A DNA stretch of 32,594 bases, from contig CAYXFH010000182.1 in NCBI GenBank assembly GCA_964464245.1, positions 1-32,594 on the forward strand. The letters are read 5' to 3'. The notes under the pieces were generated by a model, which searched no databases, was not told the DNA's origin, and was given only the letters and a program-made list of their open reading frames with translations. Numbering within the stretch: the first letter of the stretch is position 1; each line of letters starts with the position of its first letter. The translations under genes were made by a program, and so were the position numbers. This DNA is from JAPLHV01 sp964464245. Its GTDB lineage: Bacteria; Caldisericota; JANLFM01. This document shows positions 22,596 through 30,064 of this stretch, one piece after another.

Positions 22596-23986
22596 ATATC
22601 CCCCCGGGCAACCGGGAGACGCGGCTGAACCCGGCCATGGAGTTTTGGCCACACCTGGTGGAGGCGAACCGGCGTCTCTCCCCCGCCCCGCTGTTGGAGG
22701 ATCTGCGGCCGCAGGCCCGCCGGGAGTTTACCGATCTGACCGGCATCTCCCCCTCCCAGCCATTGGTGATGACCGGCCACCAGCCGGAATTCGTCCACCC
22801 CGGTGTATGGATGCGTTTTCTCCTGTTGGACTTGCTGCGCGAACGTTGGGGACTGGAAAGTGCAGCCTTCGCCGTGGACTCCGACCTGGCCGACGAGCCG
22901 GCCGTAGAGGTTCCCTTACTCTGCCGTGGCGACTTGTTGCGGCGGCGGGTAGAGCTGGCCACAGAAGGCGGCGCCACCTACGAGAGTCGGCTGGCGCCCT
23001 CTACCGAGGCCTGGCGCCGCTTCTGCAAAGCGATTGAGGAGGCTTTGGCTTGTCCGGCCGGGGCTCGCGCTCGCCTAGCTTTTCACCGCGTTAGCTCGTT
23101 CATTCCGCCAGATGGCAGCTTCCCGGCCTTCTCGGTAGCGCTTCGGCGTTTCTGGGAGGGAACACCCGGCTACCCGGAAATTCACCTCTCGGCTATCACC
23201 CGGACTCCCAGTTTCAGCCGCTTCTTCCTGCTGCTGGCGGAACGAGCCATCCCTTTTGCTGAGACCCTCAACACAGCGCTGGCCCGGTGGCGAGTTCGGC
23301 ATCGGGCCCGCTCCACGGCAGTCCCCTTCCCCGACTTGGAGATCGAATCAGAGCGGGTCGAGTTGCCCTTCTGGTGGGAGATGGAGGGAAGACGCTCCCC
23401 CCTTTTCCTCAAAGAGGGGCAACTATGGACCCAGGATCGACCAGTGGGGACGATCGAGGAAGCGCGGGCGGTCGCCGCAATACGTCCCCGAGCGGTAAGC
23501 TTGACCCTTTTCATGCGCCTTTGCCTGGCTGACCTCTTCTTGCACGGGGCTGGTGGGGCGGACTACGAGGAGGTCACCGACGAGGTCATCCAGCGTTTTT
23601 TCCTTGCCACCCCCCCGGCATTCGCCTCAGCGACGATGACCCTCTTCCTGCCTGGTGAAGAACCATCGGCCGGATCCCTCAAGCGTTTGCTGCGCGATCT
23701 GGAGCAACGTCCGGAGCGTTATCTGGCCAATTCACAGCGAGCCGCCCGAAGAGAGGTAATTGCCCGGAAAGGAGCTGTGATGGCTTCGGGCAAGTTGGAC
23801 AAGACCGGCTACCGGGCGCTGCAAGCTGCCAACGAAGAGCTGCGCTGGCCGCTGCGGGGACAGATCACCGCGTTGGAGAAGCGAATGGCCGGCGCTGAGG
23901 CGATCCGCGACGTACTTTCCTTCCGTGGTTACCCCTTCTTCTTTTTCCAAACTGAGGAGTTGCGCGAACTACTGGCAAGTCTTTGA
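22592..23986 (+). CDS. Divergent BshC-like protein (putative cysteine-adding enzyme)
   Basis: 464 residues, GTG start overlapping the deacetylase stop. I do not recognise it firmly. Two segments align by eye with Bacillus BshC: LVMTGHQPEFVHPGVW (near residue 58) with its VGGQQAGLLTGPLY region, and LFMRLCLADLFLHGAGGADY plus PPAFASATMTLFLPG with its TRPLMQEFLIPTLAFIAGPG and PPVMPRLNITIL. The BshC VFWVAGEDHDLDE block is only loosely matched (AAFAVDSDLADEPAVEVPL), and the protein is ~75 residues shorter. BshC adds cysteine to GlcN-malate. Gene order directly after a BshB1-like deacetylase supports the call; sequence alone would not. Confidence 0.55.
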   Translation: MNIPPGNRETRLNPAMEFWPHLVEANRRLSPAPLLEDLRPQARREFTDLTGISPSQPLVMTGHQPEFVHPGVWMRFLLLDLLRERWGLESAAFAVDSDLADEPAVEVPLLCRGDLLRRRVELATEGGATYESRLAPSTEAWRRFCKAIEEALACPAGARARLAFHRVSSFIPPDGSFPAFSVALRRFWEGTPGYPEIHLSAITRTPSFSRFFLLLAERAIPFAETLNTALARWRVRHRARSTAVPFPDLEIESERVELPFWWEMEGRRSPLFLKEGQLWTQDRPVGTIEEARAVAAIRPRAVSLTLFMRLCLADLFLHGAGGADYEEVTDEVIQRFFLATPPAFASATMTLFLPGEEPSAGSLKRLLRDLEQRPERYLANSQRAARREVIARKGAVMASGKLDKTGYRALQAANEELRWPLRGQITALEKRMAGAEAIRDVLSFRGYPFFFFQTEELRELLASL

Positions 23987-24028
23987 TCGCAAGGGTACTC
24001 GGATCACCCGGCCCTCTCTTAGGAAAGG

Positions 24029-24086
24029 CATCCGATGGGGACAGATTTGACCTCCGGTCAATCCGGAAATCTGTCCCCATCGGATG
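24029..24086. repeat. Long perfect inverted repeat, REP/transposon-like
   Basis: Perfect 20-bp arms (24029-24048 and 24067-24086), left arm CATCCGATGGGGACAGATTT, with an 18-nt loop that itself contains GACC-TCC-GGTC. There is no T-run, so it is not a standard terminator. The GGGGACAGATTT/AAATCTGTCCCC core is, from memory, common in palindromes flanking REP-associated tyrosine (IS200-like) transposases. No transposase is present here, so it may be a solitary non-autonomous copy. Confidence 0.65.
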
Positions 24087-24115
24087 AGCTTCGCTTTGGG
24101 AGAGGCTAGGTTCCT

Positions 24116-24157
24116 AGCCCGCGGCAGCGTGTTGACAGCCCGCGGCAGCGTGTTCTG
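24116..24157 (+). repeat. Dispersed GC-rich tandem repeat, copy C (two 21-bp units)
   Basis: AGCCCGCGGCAGCGTGTTGAC and a second unit ending GTGTTCTG. It lies in the gap between the BshC-like gene and pdp. Nearly identical, on the opposite strand, to the pair inside folE, and sharing the core CCCGCGGCAGC/CCCCCGGCAGC with the array before malic enzyme. Confidence 0.85.
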
Positions 24158-24182
24158 TGTTAGGCTATGACAGAGAAAAGAC

Positions 24183-24229
24183 CGCACTGCCAGCTTCCCC
24201 TGGTGGGTTGAGCTGGGGGAGGCAGTGCG
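24183..24229 (+). promoter_or_regulatory. Hairpin in the pdp leader next to the ribosome binding site
   Basis: CGCACTGCC (24183-24191) pairs perfectly with GGCAGTGCG (24221-24229), and inside it TCCCC (24196-24200) pairs with GGGGA (24216-24220) across a 4-nt bulge. The stem ends directly at the AAGAGGT Shine-Dalgarno of pdp (start 24243), so folding could affect translation or attenuation. Function inferred. Confidence 0.45.
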
Positions 24230-24242
24230 AGAAGAGGTCATC

Positions 24243-25556
24243 ATGAGAACGGTCGACTTGATCCTCAAGAAACGCAACGGACAGGTTCTCCTTCCCGAAG
24301 AAATCGCCTGCTTGGTAAACGGTTTCACTTCGGGTGAGATTCCTGACTATCAGATGGCCAGCTTCCTGATGGCGGTCTATTTTCAAGGAATGGAGGAGAC
24401 CGAGACCCAAGCCTTGACCCGCAGCATGATCGACTCGGGGCGGATCCTGGATCTCTCCTCACTGCCCGGTCCGACCGCTGACAAGCACAGCACGGGCGGA
24501 GTCGGGGACAAGGTTTCCCTGGTGGTAGTGCCGCTGGCGGCGGCCTGCGGCCTCTATCTGGCCAAGATGTCCGGCCGGGGGCTGGGCCACACCGGGGGGA
24601 CCATCGACAAGCTGGAGTCGATCCCTGGTTTCCGCACCGACTTGAACGTGGAGCAACTGCTGGCTCAGGTGAGGACCATCGGCTGCGCCATTATCTCCCA
24701 GACCCCCGATCTGACCCCGGCCGACGGCAAGATCTACGCCCTGCGAGACGTCACAGGCACAGTGGACAGCCTACCCCTGATCGCTAGCTCGGTGATGAGC
24801 AAGAAGATTGCCTCCGGCGCCCAGCACATCCTCATCGACGTAAAGTGCGGCTGGGGCGCCTTCATGCGCGATCTGCCGCAAGCCGTCGAATTGGCCAACA
24901 TCATGGTTCACCTGGGGAGGGAGATGGGGCGGAAGGTGGGCTGCGTGATCTCGCCGATGGAGGAGCCGTTGGGCTGGGCAGTAGGAAACAGCGTGGAGGT
25001 GGTGGAGGCGATTCAAACCCTAAAAGGGGACGGACCACCGGATTTCGTACGAGCGGTGCGTCACCTGACCGTCGAGTTGCTGCGCTTGGCCGGGTCGGTT
25101 ACGACCCTAGCAGAGGCCGAAGATCAAGTGGATACCGCCTTGCGTAGCGGCGCCGCCTTGCAGCGTTTTGCCTGGATGATCGAAGCCCAAGGGGGTGACG
25201 CGCGGGTGGCGGACGACCCTGGTCGCTTGCCGATAGCTCGCCTGGAGGCTGTTCTGGAGGCGCCCGGAGATGGTTTCCTGGCCGAAGTCGACGCTCTCCA
25301 GGTGGGTCACGCAGCCATGCTCCTGGGCGCCGGCCGGCAGAAGAAGGGAGACGTCGTGGATCCCGGGGCCGGCCTTCTTCTAGCCCGTAAGGTGGGCGAG
25401 GAAGTGCGTCGCGGTGAGCGGTTGGCGACCCTCTACTCCAACCAACCAGAAGGGTTGGAAAGGGCGCTGCAATTCCTTCAAGGAGCCTTCTCCCTTTCCC
25501 CTGAGCGAGTCGCCCCCAGCCCTCTCTTCCTCGGCAAGGTGGGGATCGATGGGTAG
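24243..25556 (+). CDS. pdp: Pyrimidine-nucleoside phosphorylase
   Basis: 437 residues from ATG 24243 (AAGAGGT 6 nt before); an in-frame GTG at 24225 is too close to its GGGGGAGG. ADKHSTGGVGDKVSLVVVPL is the phosphate-binding loop, KMSGRGLGHTGGTIDKLES the thymidine/pyrimidine-nucleoside phosphorylase signature, and SSVMSKKIASGAQHILIDVK the nucleoside site. It phosphorolyses uridine, thymidine and deoxyuridine to base and (deoxy)ribose-1-phosphate. Length is the normal ~435. The next gene begins 8 bp before its stop. The leader holds a hairpin and, further up, repeats. Confidence 0.93.
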   Translation: MRTVDLILKKRNGQVLLPEEIACLVNGFTSGEIPDYQMASFLMAVYFQGMEETETQALTRSMIDSGRILDLSSLPGPTADKHSTGGVGDKVSLVVVPLAAACGLYLAKMSGRGLGHTGGTIDKLESIPGFRTDLNVEQLLAQVRTIGCAIISQTPDLTPADGKIYALRDVTGTVDSLPLIASSVMSKKIASGAQHILIDVKCGWGAFMRDLPQAVELANIMVHLGREMGRKVGCVISPMEEPLGWAVGNSVEVVEAIQTLKGDGPPDFVRAVRHLTVELLRLAGSVTTLAEAEDQVDTALRSGAALQRFAWMIEAQGGDARVADDPGRLPIARLEAVLEAPGDGFLAEVDALQVGHAAMLLGAGRQKKGDVVDPGAGLLLARKVGEEVRRGERLATLYSNQPEGLERALQFLQGAFSLSPERVAPSPLFLGKVGIDG

Positions 25557-26196
25557 CTTTGCCTCCAACCCGTTGGTCTTCATCCTCTCCATCATCAGCC
25601 TGGTTTTCAGCATCATCCTGCACGAAGTGGCCCACGGCTGGGTAGCCGAGCGCTGTGGCGATCCCACAGCCCGGATGGCAGGCCGAATCACCCTCAATCC
25701 ACTGCCGCACATCGATCTGGTGGGGACCATCCTCTTGCCCCTGGTGCTAATCGTCACTGGGAGCGGATTCATTATCGGCTGGGCCAAGCCGGTGCCGGTG
25801 AACTTCTACCGCTTGCGCCACCCGCGGCGAGACACCATTTTGGTGAGCGTCGCCGGCATCCTGGCCAATCTCTCCCTGGCGTTGCTGGCCGGTTTGCTCT
25901 TCCGTCTCTGTGGTCTGCTGCCTGATTCGAACCTCAGAGCAGGGCTGGAACTGTTCCTCTTCTTCCTGGTGAACATCAACCTGGTGCTGGCTATCTTCAA
26001 CCTAATCCCAATTCCGCCTCTGGACGGCTCCAAGGTGCTGGCCGCCCTCCTTCCGCCTCGCCTGGAGATGATCTTCTTCGGCCCCCAGGCCGCCTGGATC
26101 GGCACTATGCTGCTCTTTGTGCTGCTCTATACCGGCTTGCTGGGGCGCATCCTGGGACCTTTAGTGAACGGCCTGCTGCGCCTTCTATTATTCTGA
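25549..26196 (+). CDS. M50 family membrane metallopeptidase (site-2 protease-like)
   Basis: 215 residues from ATG 25549, overlapping the pdp stop by 8 bp; AAGGTGGGG lies upstream. The zinc motif HEVAH (25-29) sits in the first membrane helix, and the second motif is IPIPPLDGSK, the NPxDG-type site with Asp as third ligand. LNPLPHIDLVGT and GWAKPVPVN are also typical of this compact group of site-2-protease-like proteins (YwhC type). About five membrane helices. It would cut membrane proteins within the bilayer; the target is not known. A short GC hairpin CGCAC-cgca-GTGCG (26210-26223) follows the stop. Confidence 0.9.
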   Translation: MGSFASNPLVFILSIISLVFSIILHEVAHGWVAERCGDPTARMAGRITLNPLPHIDLVGTILLPLVLIVTGSGFIIGWAKPVPVNFYRLRHPRRDTILVSVAGILANLSLALLAGLLFRLCGLLPDSNLRAGLELFLFFLVNINLVLAIFNLIPIPPLDGSKVLAALLPPRLEMIFFGPQAAWIGTMLLFVLLYTGLLGRILGPLVNGLLRLLLF

Positions 26197-26317
26197 CAGG
26201 CTGGGAACGCCGCACCGCAGTGCGACAAATAGGTTTAATCCCCTGGATCTTCGCTCATTTCTCGCCAAATGGAGAAAATATGGTGAAAAAGACTAGTCTG
26301 GAAGACCCGCGATGGGT

Positions 26318-26323
26318 TATAGT
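26318..26323 (+). promoter_or_regulatory. Possible -10 box of the S-layer gene
   Basis: TATAGT in the AT-rich 173-bp gap before the S-layer gene, about 47 nt before the start codon. No good -35 at 17 bp, so the assignment is weak. Confidence 0.3.
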
Positions 26324-26369
26324 AAGACAGTAAGAAAGCAAAAAAATAAACTTGGAGGTGTACAAGAGA

Positions 26370-28640
26370 ATGAAGAAACGCTGGATGGATCTCTGCAGGA
26401 AGGCGGGGGTCGCGCTATTGGCCGGTCTCTTCCTCTGCTCTCTACTGGCAATGCCGCTGATACGGCCCGCAGCAGCGGTCGGTTTAATCAACCCGGGCGG
26501 GGTATGGAACTATCTGACGGCCTCCCCTGATCAGGTCACCCAAGGAACAATTGTTCGATTTGATTTCTCCTTCACCACCGATGTCCAAACGCTTAGCCGG
26601 TCGTTGCAGTTCATCCCCAATCCCAACGTGGGACCTGGGGAGCCTCTCGCCATCGTCGACGTCAGCCCAGGACTGCGCATCGATACTGGCGCTGGCCAGG
26701 TGCATGTCGTTTGGCCGGACATGGAGATGCCGGCCGGCGCCGAGCTCTCCGGCTACGCCCACTTCCGCGTGGTGAACCCGCAGCCGAACTCCACCATCGC
26801 CGTTACCGCCCGTTTCACACTTATGCAGCCGGACGGGATGGCCCTGAACCCGGAGAACTACGTCAGTTTGACGGTTGCCGGCGGCCAGCAAGGTCCCCTC
26901 ACCATCCTCAAGAACGCCGACCGCAGCCAGGTTAACGCCGGGAATAGCTACAACTACAGCATCACCATCACCAACCCCAACGATCAAGCCGCTTCCAGCA
27001 TCCGTGTGGTGGACACCCTGGACGGCTACCTCGCTCCCCAGGTGGGGCAGATCGGCGGCCCCTCCATTCAGGGAAACACCCTCACCTGGACATTGCGCGA
27101 TCCCCTCTACCCCGGACAAACCTACAACATCAGTCTGGCGGTACAGGTCGCTGCGAACGCTCCGGATGGCTACGTGATCAACAACACGGCCGTGGTCTAC
27201 GCCGCGGGTCTTCCGCAGAACCAGGATGCCGCCCTGGCGGTGACAGTGAAGAACGCACCGGCGCCGCCGGCATTCACCATGACCATGGGAGTCAACCCCA
27301 CTTCGGTCGGGCCGGGTGGCGCCTTCCGCCACACCATCAACTTCAACAGCGGCAACAGCCCGTTGATCACCCAGGCCTTCTTCCAGGTGGTTCTGCCCTC
27401 CAACGTGGGGTTCGTCGCCGCCAGCGGCGGGGGGACCCTCAACGGCAATACGGTGCAGTGGTTCACCGGCAATATCTACCCCAACCAGTCGCTGCAGATG
27501 ACCCTCGATCTACAGGTGGGCGCTAACGTACCGGCGGGCACTGCCATCATCAACTCGGTGAACTTCCAAGGCCGCACCAGCCCAGGCTATTTCCCGATCA
27601 ACACCAGCGCCCAGTCTCCTGCCGTGACCGTCTCCGCCCCCCAGATTACCCTCTCCCAGAAGGTGGATCCGGCCAACGTGGCGGCCGGCGGAAAGGTGAC
27701 TTTCACCGTTTTCGCCCAGAACGTCTCCTCCGGCTCCGCTGTCAACGGCCAACTGGTCTACACGGTGGATCCCAACTTGATCAATCTCTCCTTCAACCCC
27801 TTGCCGGCCAGCCAGAGCGGTAATGTTTACACTTGGAACTTCGGCTATTTGGCTGCCCAACAGATCGCCCAAGTGATCATGAGCAGCACTGTCGCTTCTG
27901 GTGTGACCGCGGGCAAAACCCTCACCAACGCTGCCGTCTTCACTGTCGGTGGCAGCCAATACACCAGTTCAGCCGGGGTTTATATCAGCTCTACCCCGCC
28001 TCCGCCAGTCATTAATTTCCCCGATGTGCCCAATTTCTACTGGGCTTACGATGAGATCATGGCCATGGTTAAGGCCGGCGTCATCAAGGGGTATCCAGAT
28101 GGCTCCTTCAAGCCCGAACTGCCGGTGACACGCGCTGAGTTCTGCAAGATGATCGACCTTTCGATGGGCTATACGATCCCAGCCAGCGTCTCTCGCCCGC
28201 CTTTCCCCGACCTCTCTCCCGATAACGCCTGGGCTTGGCCTTACATCCAGGTGGCAGTGGATAAGGGATTGGTCACCGGCTTCCCGGACGGAACTTTCCG
28301 CCCCAGCGACTCGGTTACGGAAGCCCAGATTTTTGCCATTATCACCCGCGCCAAGGGCTGGCCTCTGGTCAATCCGATCAGCGCCTCACAGATCTATATC
28401 GCCGAAGAGCCGGCCACCGGCAACCCCAACTATGATCTTCGTCCCTTCACCGCCGACACCTGCTGGTACTACCAGTATGTTGGCACGGCGATCCAGTACG
28501 CCATCCTGATGGTTCCGGACGACCCGCACCAGATCACCTGGCCCGGCCCGGTCCCAGGCACCTACACCTACTACTTCAATACCTCCGCCTACCGCGCCGA
28601 GACGGCCGTCTACCTCTACCGGATGATGGGCGGAAAGTAA
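26370..28640 (+). CDS. S-layer protein with DUF11-like repeats and SLH domains
   Basis: 756 residues from ATG 26370 (GGAGG 11 nt upstream; an earlier in-frame start at 26352 would overlap that site). Signal peptide MKKRWMDLCRKAGVALLAGL...IRPAAA, probably cut after AAA. About three DUF11-like beta domains follow (roughly 175-275, 300-420, 424-540; for example ADRSQVNAGNSYNYSITITN and DPANVAAGGKVTFTVFAQNV). The C-terminus has SLH domains at about 550-600 (FPDVPNFYWAYDEIMAMVKA), 612-665 (FPDLSPDNAWAWPYIQVAVD) and a degenerate third (690-756, ending YRAETAVYLYRMMGGK). SLH domains bind pyruvylated secondary cell-wall polymer, so it is an exported envelope protein. A strong terminator follows. Confidence 0.9.
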   Translation: MKKRWMDLCRKAGVALLAGLFLCSLLAMPLIRPAAAVGLINPGGVWNYLTASPDQVTQGTIVRFDFSFTTDVQTLSRSLQFIPNPNVGPGEPLAIVDVSPGLRIDTGAGQVHVVWPDMEMPAGAELSGYAHFRVVNPQPNSTIAVTARFTLMQPDGMALNPENYVSLTVAGGQQGPLTILKNADRSQVNAGNSYNYSITITNPNDQAASSIRVVDTLDGYLAPQVGQIGGPSIQGNTLTWTLRDPLYPGQTYNISLAVQVAANAPDGYVINNTAVVYAAGLPQNQDAALAVTVKNAPAPPAFTMTMGVNPTSVGPGGAFRHTINFNSGNSPLITQAFFQVVLPSNVGFVAASGGGTLNGNTVQWFTGNIYPNQSLQMTLDLQVGANVPAGTAIINSVNFQGRTSPGYFPINTSAQSPAVTVSAPQITLSQKVDPANVAAGGKVTFTVFAQNVSSGSAVNGQLVYTVDPNLINLSFNPLPASQSGNVYTWNFGYLAAQQIAQVIMSSTVASGVTAGKTLTNAAVFTVGGSQYTSSAGVYISSTPPPPVINFPDVPNFYWAYDEIMAMVKAGVIKGYPDGSFKPELPVTRAEFCKMIDLSMGYTIPASVSRPPFPDLSPDNAWAWPYIQVAVDKGLVTGFPDGTFRPSDSVTEAQIFAIITRAKGWPLVNPISASQIYIAEEPATGNPNYDLRPFTADTCWYYQYVGTAIQYAILMVPDDPHQITWPGPVPGTYTYYFNTSAYRAETAVYLYRMMGGK

Positions 28641-28665
28641 GGAGCGCCTCGCTCAACGGATGATC

Positions 28666-28700
28666 AAAGGACCGCCCGAAAGGGCGGTCCTTTCTTTTTC
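28666..28700 (+). terminator. Rho-independent terminator of the S-layer gene
   Basis: Twelve-bp stem AAAGGACCGCCC / GGGCGGTCCTTT with a GAAA tetraloop (28678-28681) and a T-rich tail TTTCTTTTTC, 25 bp after the stop codon. Confidence 0.95.
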
Positions 28701-28951
28701 ATCGACTTCAAATGAACCTTGATCAGTGGCTCGTTGTCGATTTTAGGTTCCCTTGGAAGGGCTCATGGAAGGCTTGGCCTTACCTCTTAACGCACCCGGA
28801 TCTCCGCTGCTATGAAGCTGGATCGGAGAAGGTCTCTACTGAGTCCCGAGCTGCTCCTCGATGCGCCGCTTGATCATCACGGATATCGAAGAGTAAAGGA
28901 TAAGGCTCATCATTCCTGCAGGATTCAGCCGTGTTCGCGAAACGAACTTGT
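28701..28951. other. Intergenic region before tRNA-Asp, no recognised gene
   Basis: About 250 bp between the S-layer terminator and the tRNA-Asp promoter. Only short overlapping reading frames without family resemblance are seen. One minus-strand frame of ~25 codons near 28845-28920 has a start with AGGA upstream but nothing else to support it. Confidence 0.5.
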
Positions 28952-28980
28952 TTGCGCCCCCTCGATCCATCTGCTAAAAT
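28952..28980 (+). promoter_or_regulatory. Promoter of tRNA-Asp
   Basis: TTGCGC (28952-28957), 17-bp spacer, extended -10 TGCTAAAAT (TAAAAT 28975-28980), 11 bp before the tRNA. Confidence 0.7.
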
Positions 28981-28991
28981 AGACACGGCGC

Positions 28992-29067
28992 GGGGTCGTG
29001 GTGTAGCGGTTAACATGCCAGCCTGTCACGCTGGAGACCGCGGGTTCGATTCCCGTCGACCCCGCCA
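28992..29067 (+). tRNA. tRNA-Asp, anticodon GTC
   Basis: 76 nt. Acceptor GGGGTCG pairs with CGACCCC, discriminator G73 (an Asp identity base), CCA encoded. Anticodon loop CTGTCAC with stem GCCAG/CTGG-type pairing; T-arm GGGTTCGATTCCC. Confidence 0.95.
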
Positions 29068-29084
29068 CCTGGTTTAACCATCCA

Positions 29085-29109
29085 CCGGCTTTTCCTTGAG
29101 AAAAGCCGG
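29085..29109 (+). terminator. Hairpin after tRNA-Asp
   Basis: Perfect 10-bp stem CCGGCTTTTC / GAAAAGCCGG with a 5-nt loop, 17 bp after the tRNA. The tail ATTCTCG is poor in T, so termination may be weak. Confidence 0.6.
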
Positions 29110-29193
29110 ATTCTCGTCCGACTACTGACACTTGGCTATTTCGCATTGTAAAAGATGACCGATTCCGATGAACTGCCGCCTTCTGCCCTCTCG

Positions 29194-29222
29194 TTGACGG
29201 TTCAGTGATGACCCTTTACAAT
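29194..29222 (+). promoter_or_regulatory. Promoter of tRNA-Phe
   Basis: TTGACG (29194-29199) and TACAAT (29217-29222) with an exact 17-bp spacer, 10 bp before the tRNA. Confidence 0.85.
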
Positions 29223-29232
29223 TCCTTCTCAT

Positions 29233-29308
29233 GCCGAGGTAGCTCAGCTGGTAGAGCACTTGACTGAAAATCAAGGTGTCGGCGGTTCAACTCCGCCCCT
29301 CGGCACCA
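29233..29308 (+). tRNA. tRNA-Phe, anticodon GAA
   Basis: 76 nt. Acceptor GCCGAGG/CCTCGGC, A73, CCA encoded; anticodon stem-loop TTGA-CTGAAAA-TCAA; D-arm TAGCTCAGCTGGTAGAGCA. The T-loop reads TTCAACT where TTCGAAT/TTCAAAT is usual, but pairing is kept. Confidence 0.95.
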
Positions 29309-29401
29309 CTTAACAATGCCCTACGACAATGCATCTTGCCTTTCTGCTTCCATCCACTCATCTCGTGCACACCCGCAGAAGCAGGGAGAGGGACTGTTCC
29401 G

Positions 29402-29962
29402 TTAGAAGCTCCAGGGAGTGGCCACCACCAGGAACTCAGCCATCTTTTTGCCGTCATTGCGGAAATAATGGGGGAGGATCGCTTGATAGTAGAGCGTGTC
29501 CCCTTCATGCAGGTCGAACTCGGAACCTCCTACGGTGTAGTGAACCGCACCCTTCAGAATCCAAATGAATTCCCACCCCTCATGGCCGAAAGGCTTACCT
29601 CCGTTGGTCCCCACCGGAAGACGGATCAGGGCAGGCTCCAGCTTCGATTTGGGGTCGGTCAGGAGCCACTCTTCGGTGCACTTCTTGCCTTCGCAGACGT
29701 TCAGGATCATGGCCCGTCGCTCTTCCTTGCGGGAGAGTTGAATGGAAGCCTCTACCTCGTCGAGAAAGAGAGAGGCCAATGGCACTTCCAGCGCGTTGGC
29801 GATCTGGCGAAGGTTGATGATGCTGATGTTGGCTTTTTCATTCTCCACCCGAGATAGGTATGGGACTGAGAGCCCGGTATGCTGAGCCATCTCCTGCAAG
29901 GATAGTCCGGCAACGGCTCGCAGCGCTTTCAACCGCTGGCCGATTCCAGTGTGTCCGTTCAT
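29402..29962 (-). CDS. XRE family transcriptional regulator with C-terminal cupin domain
   Basis: 186 residues. A helix-turn-helix of the Cro/cI type at about 9-62 (LRAVAGLSLQEMAQHTGLSV then PYLSRVENEKANISIINL) is followed by a cupin_2 domain at about 110-180 (PFGHEGWEFIWILKGAVHY, EFDLHEGDTLYY). The ATG has AGGAGAGGTG upstream, and a promoter lies at 30014-30043. Proteins of this plan (PuuR type) are ligand-sensing repressors of small catabolic operons. It is divergent from an aldehyde dehydrogenase pseudogene, which suggests the remains of such a regulator-dehydrogenase pair; the ligand is unknown. Confidence 0.88.
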   Translation of the reverse strand: MNGHTGIGQRLKALRAVAGLSLQEMAQHTGLSVPYLSRVENEKANISIINLRQIANALEVPLASLFLDEVEASIQLSRKEERRAMILNVCEGKKCTEEWLLTDPKSKLEPALIRLPVGTNGGKPFGHEGWEFIWILKGAVHYTVGGSEFDLHEGDTLYYQAILPHYFRNDGKKMAEFLVVATPWSF

Positions 29963-30013
29963 CTGTTTTCACCTCTCCTTTTGTGAAGGGATTGTTCTTA
30001 TCGATGCTCTCCA

Positions 30014-30043
30014 AGTATAACGAGAGGATTCACCCGGCATCAA
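30014..30043 (-). promoter_or_regulatory. Promoter of the XRE-cupin regulator
   Basis: On the minus strand TTGATG (30043-30038), 18-bp spacer, TATACT (30019-30014), about 50 nt before the start codon. Confidence 0.65.
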
Positions 30044-30064
30044 TCACAGAGATCCTGGTTTCTT

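Noticed and set aside
24132..24171. TTGACA within repeat copy C as a pdp promoter
   Set aside because: No acceptable -10 box at 16-18 bp downstream.
28845..28920. Minus-strand 25-codon frame starting MMSLILYSSI with AGGA before it
   Set aside because: Too short, no clear promoter or family resemblance; chance frames of this size are expected.
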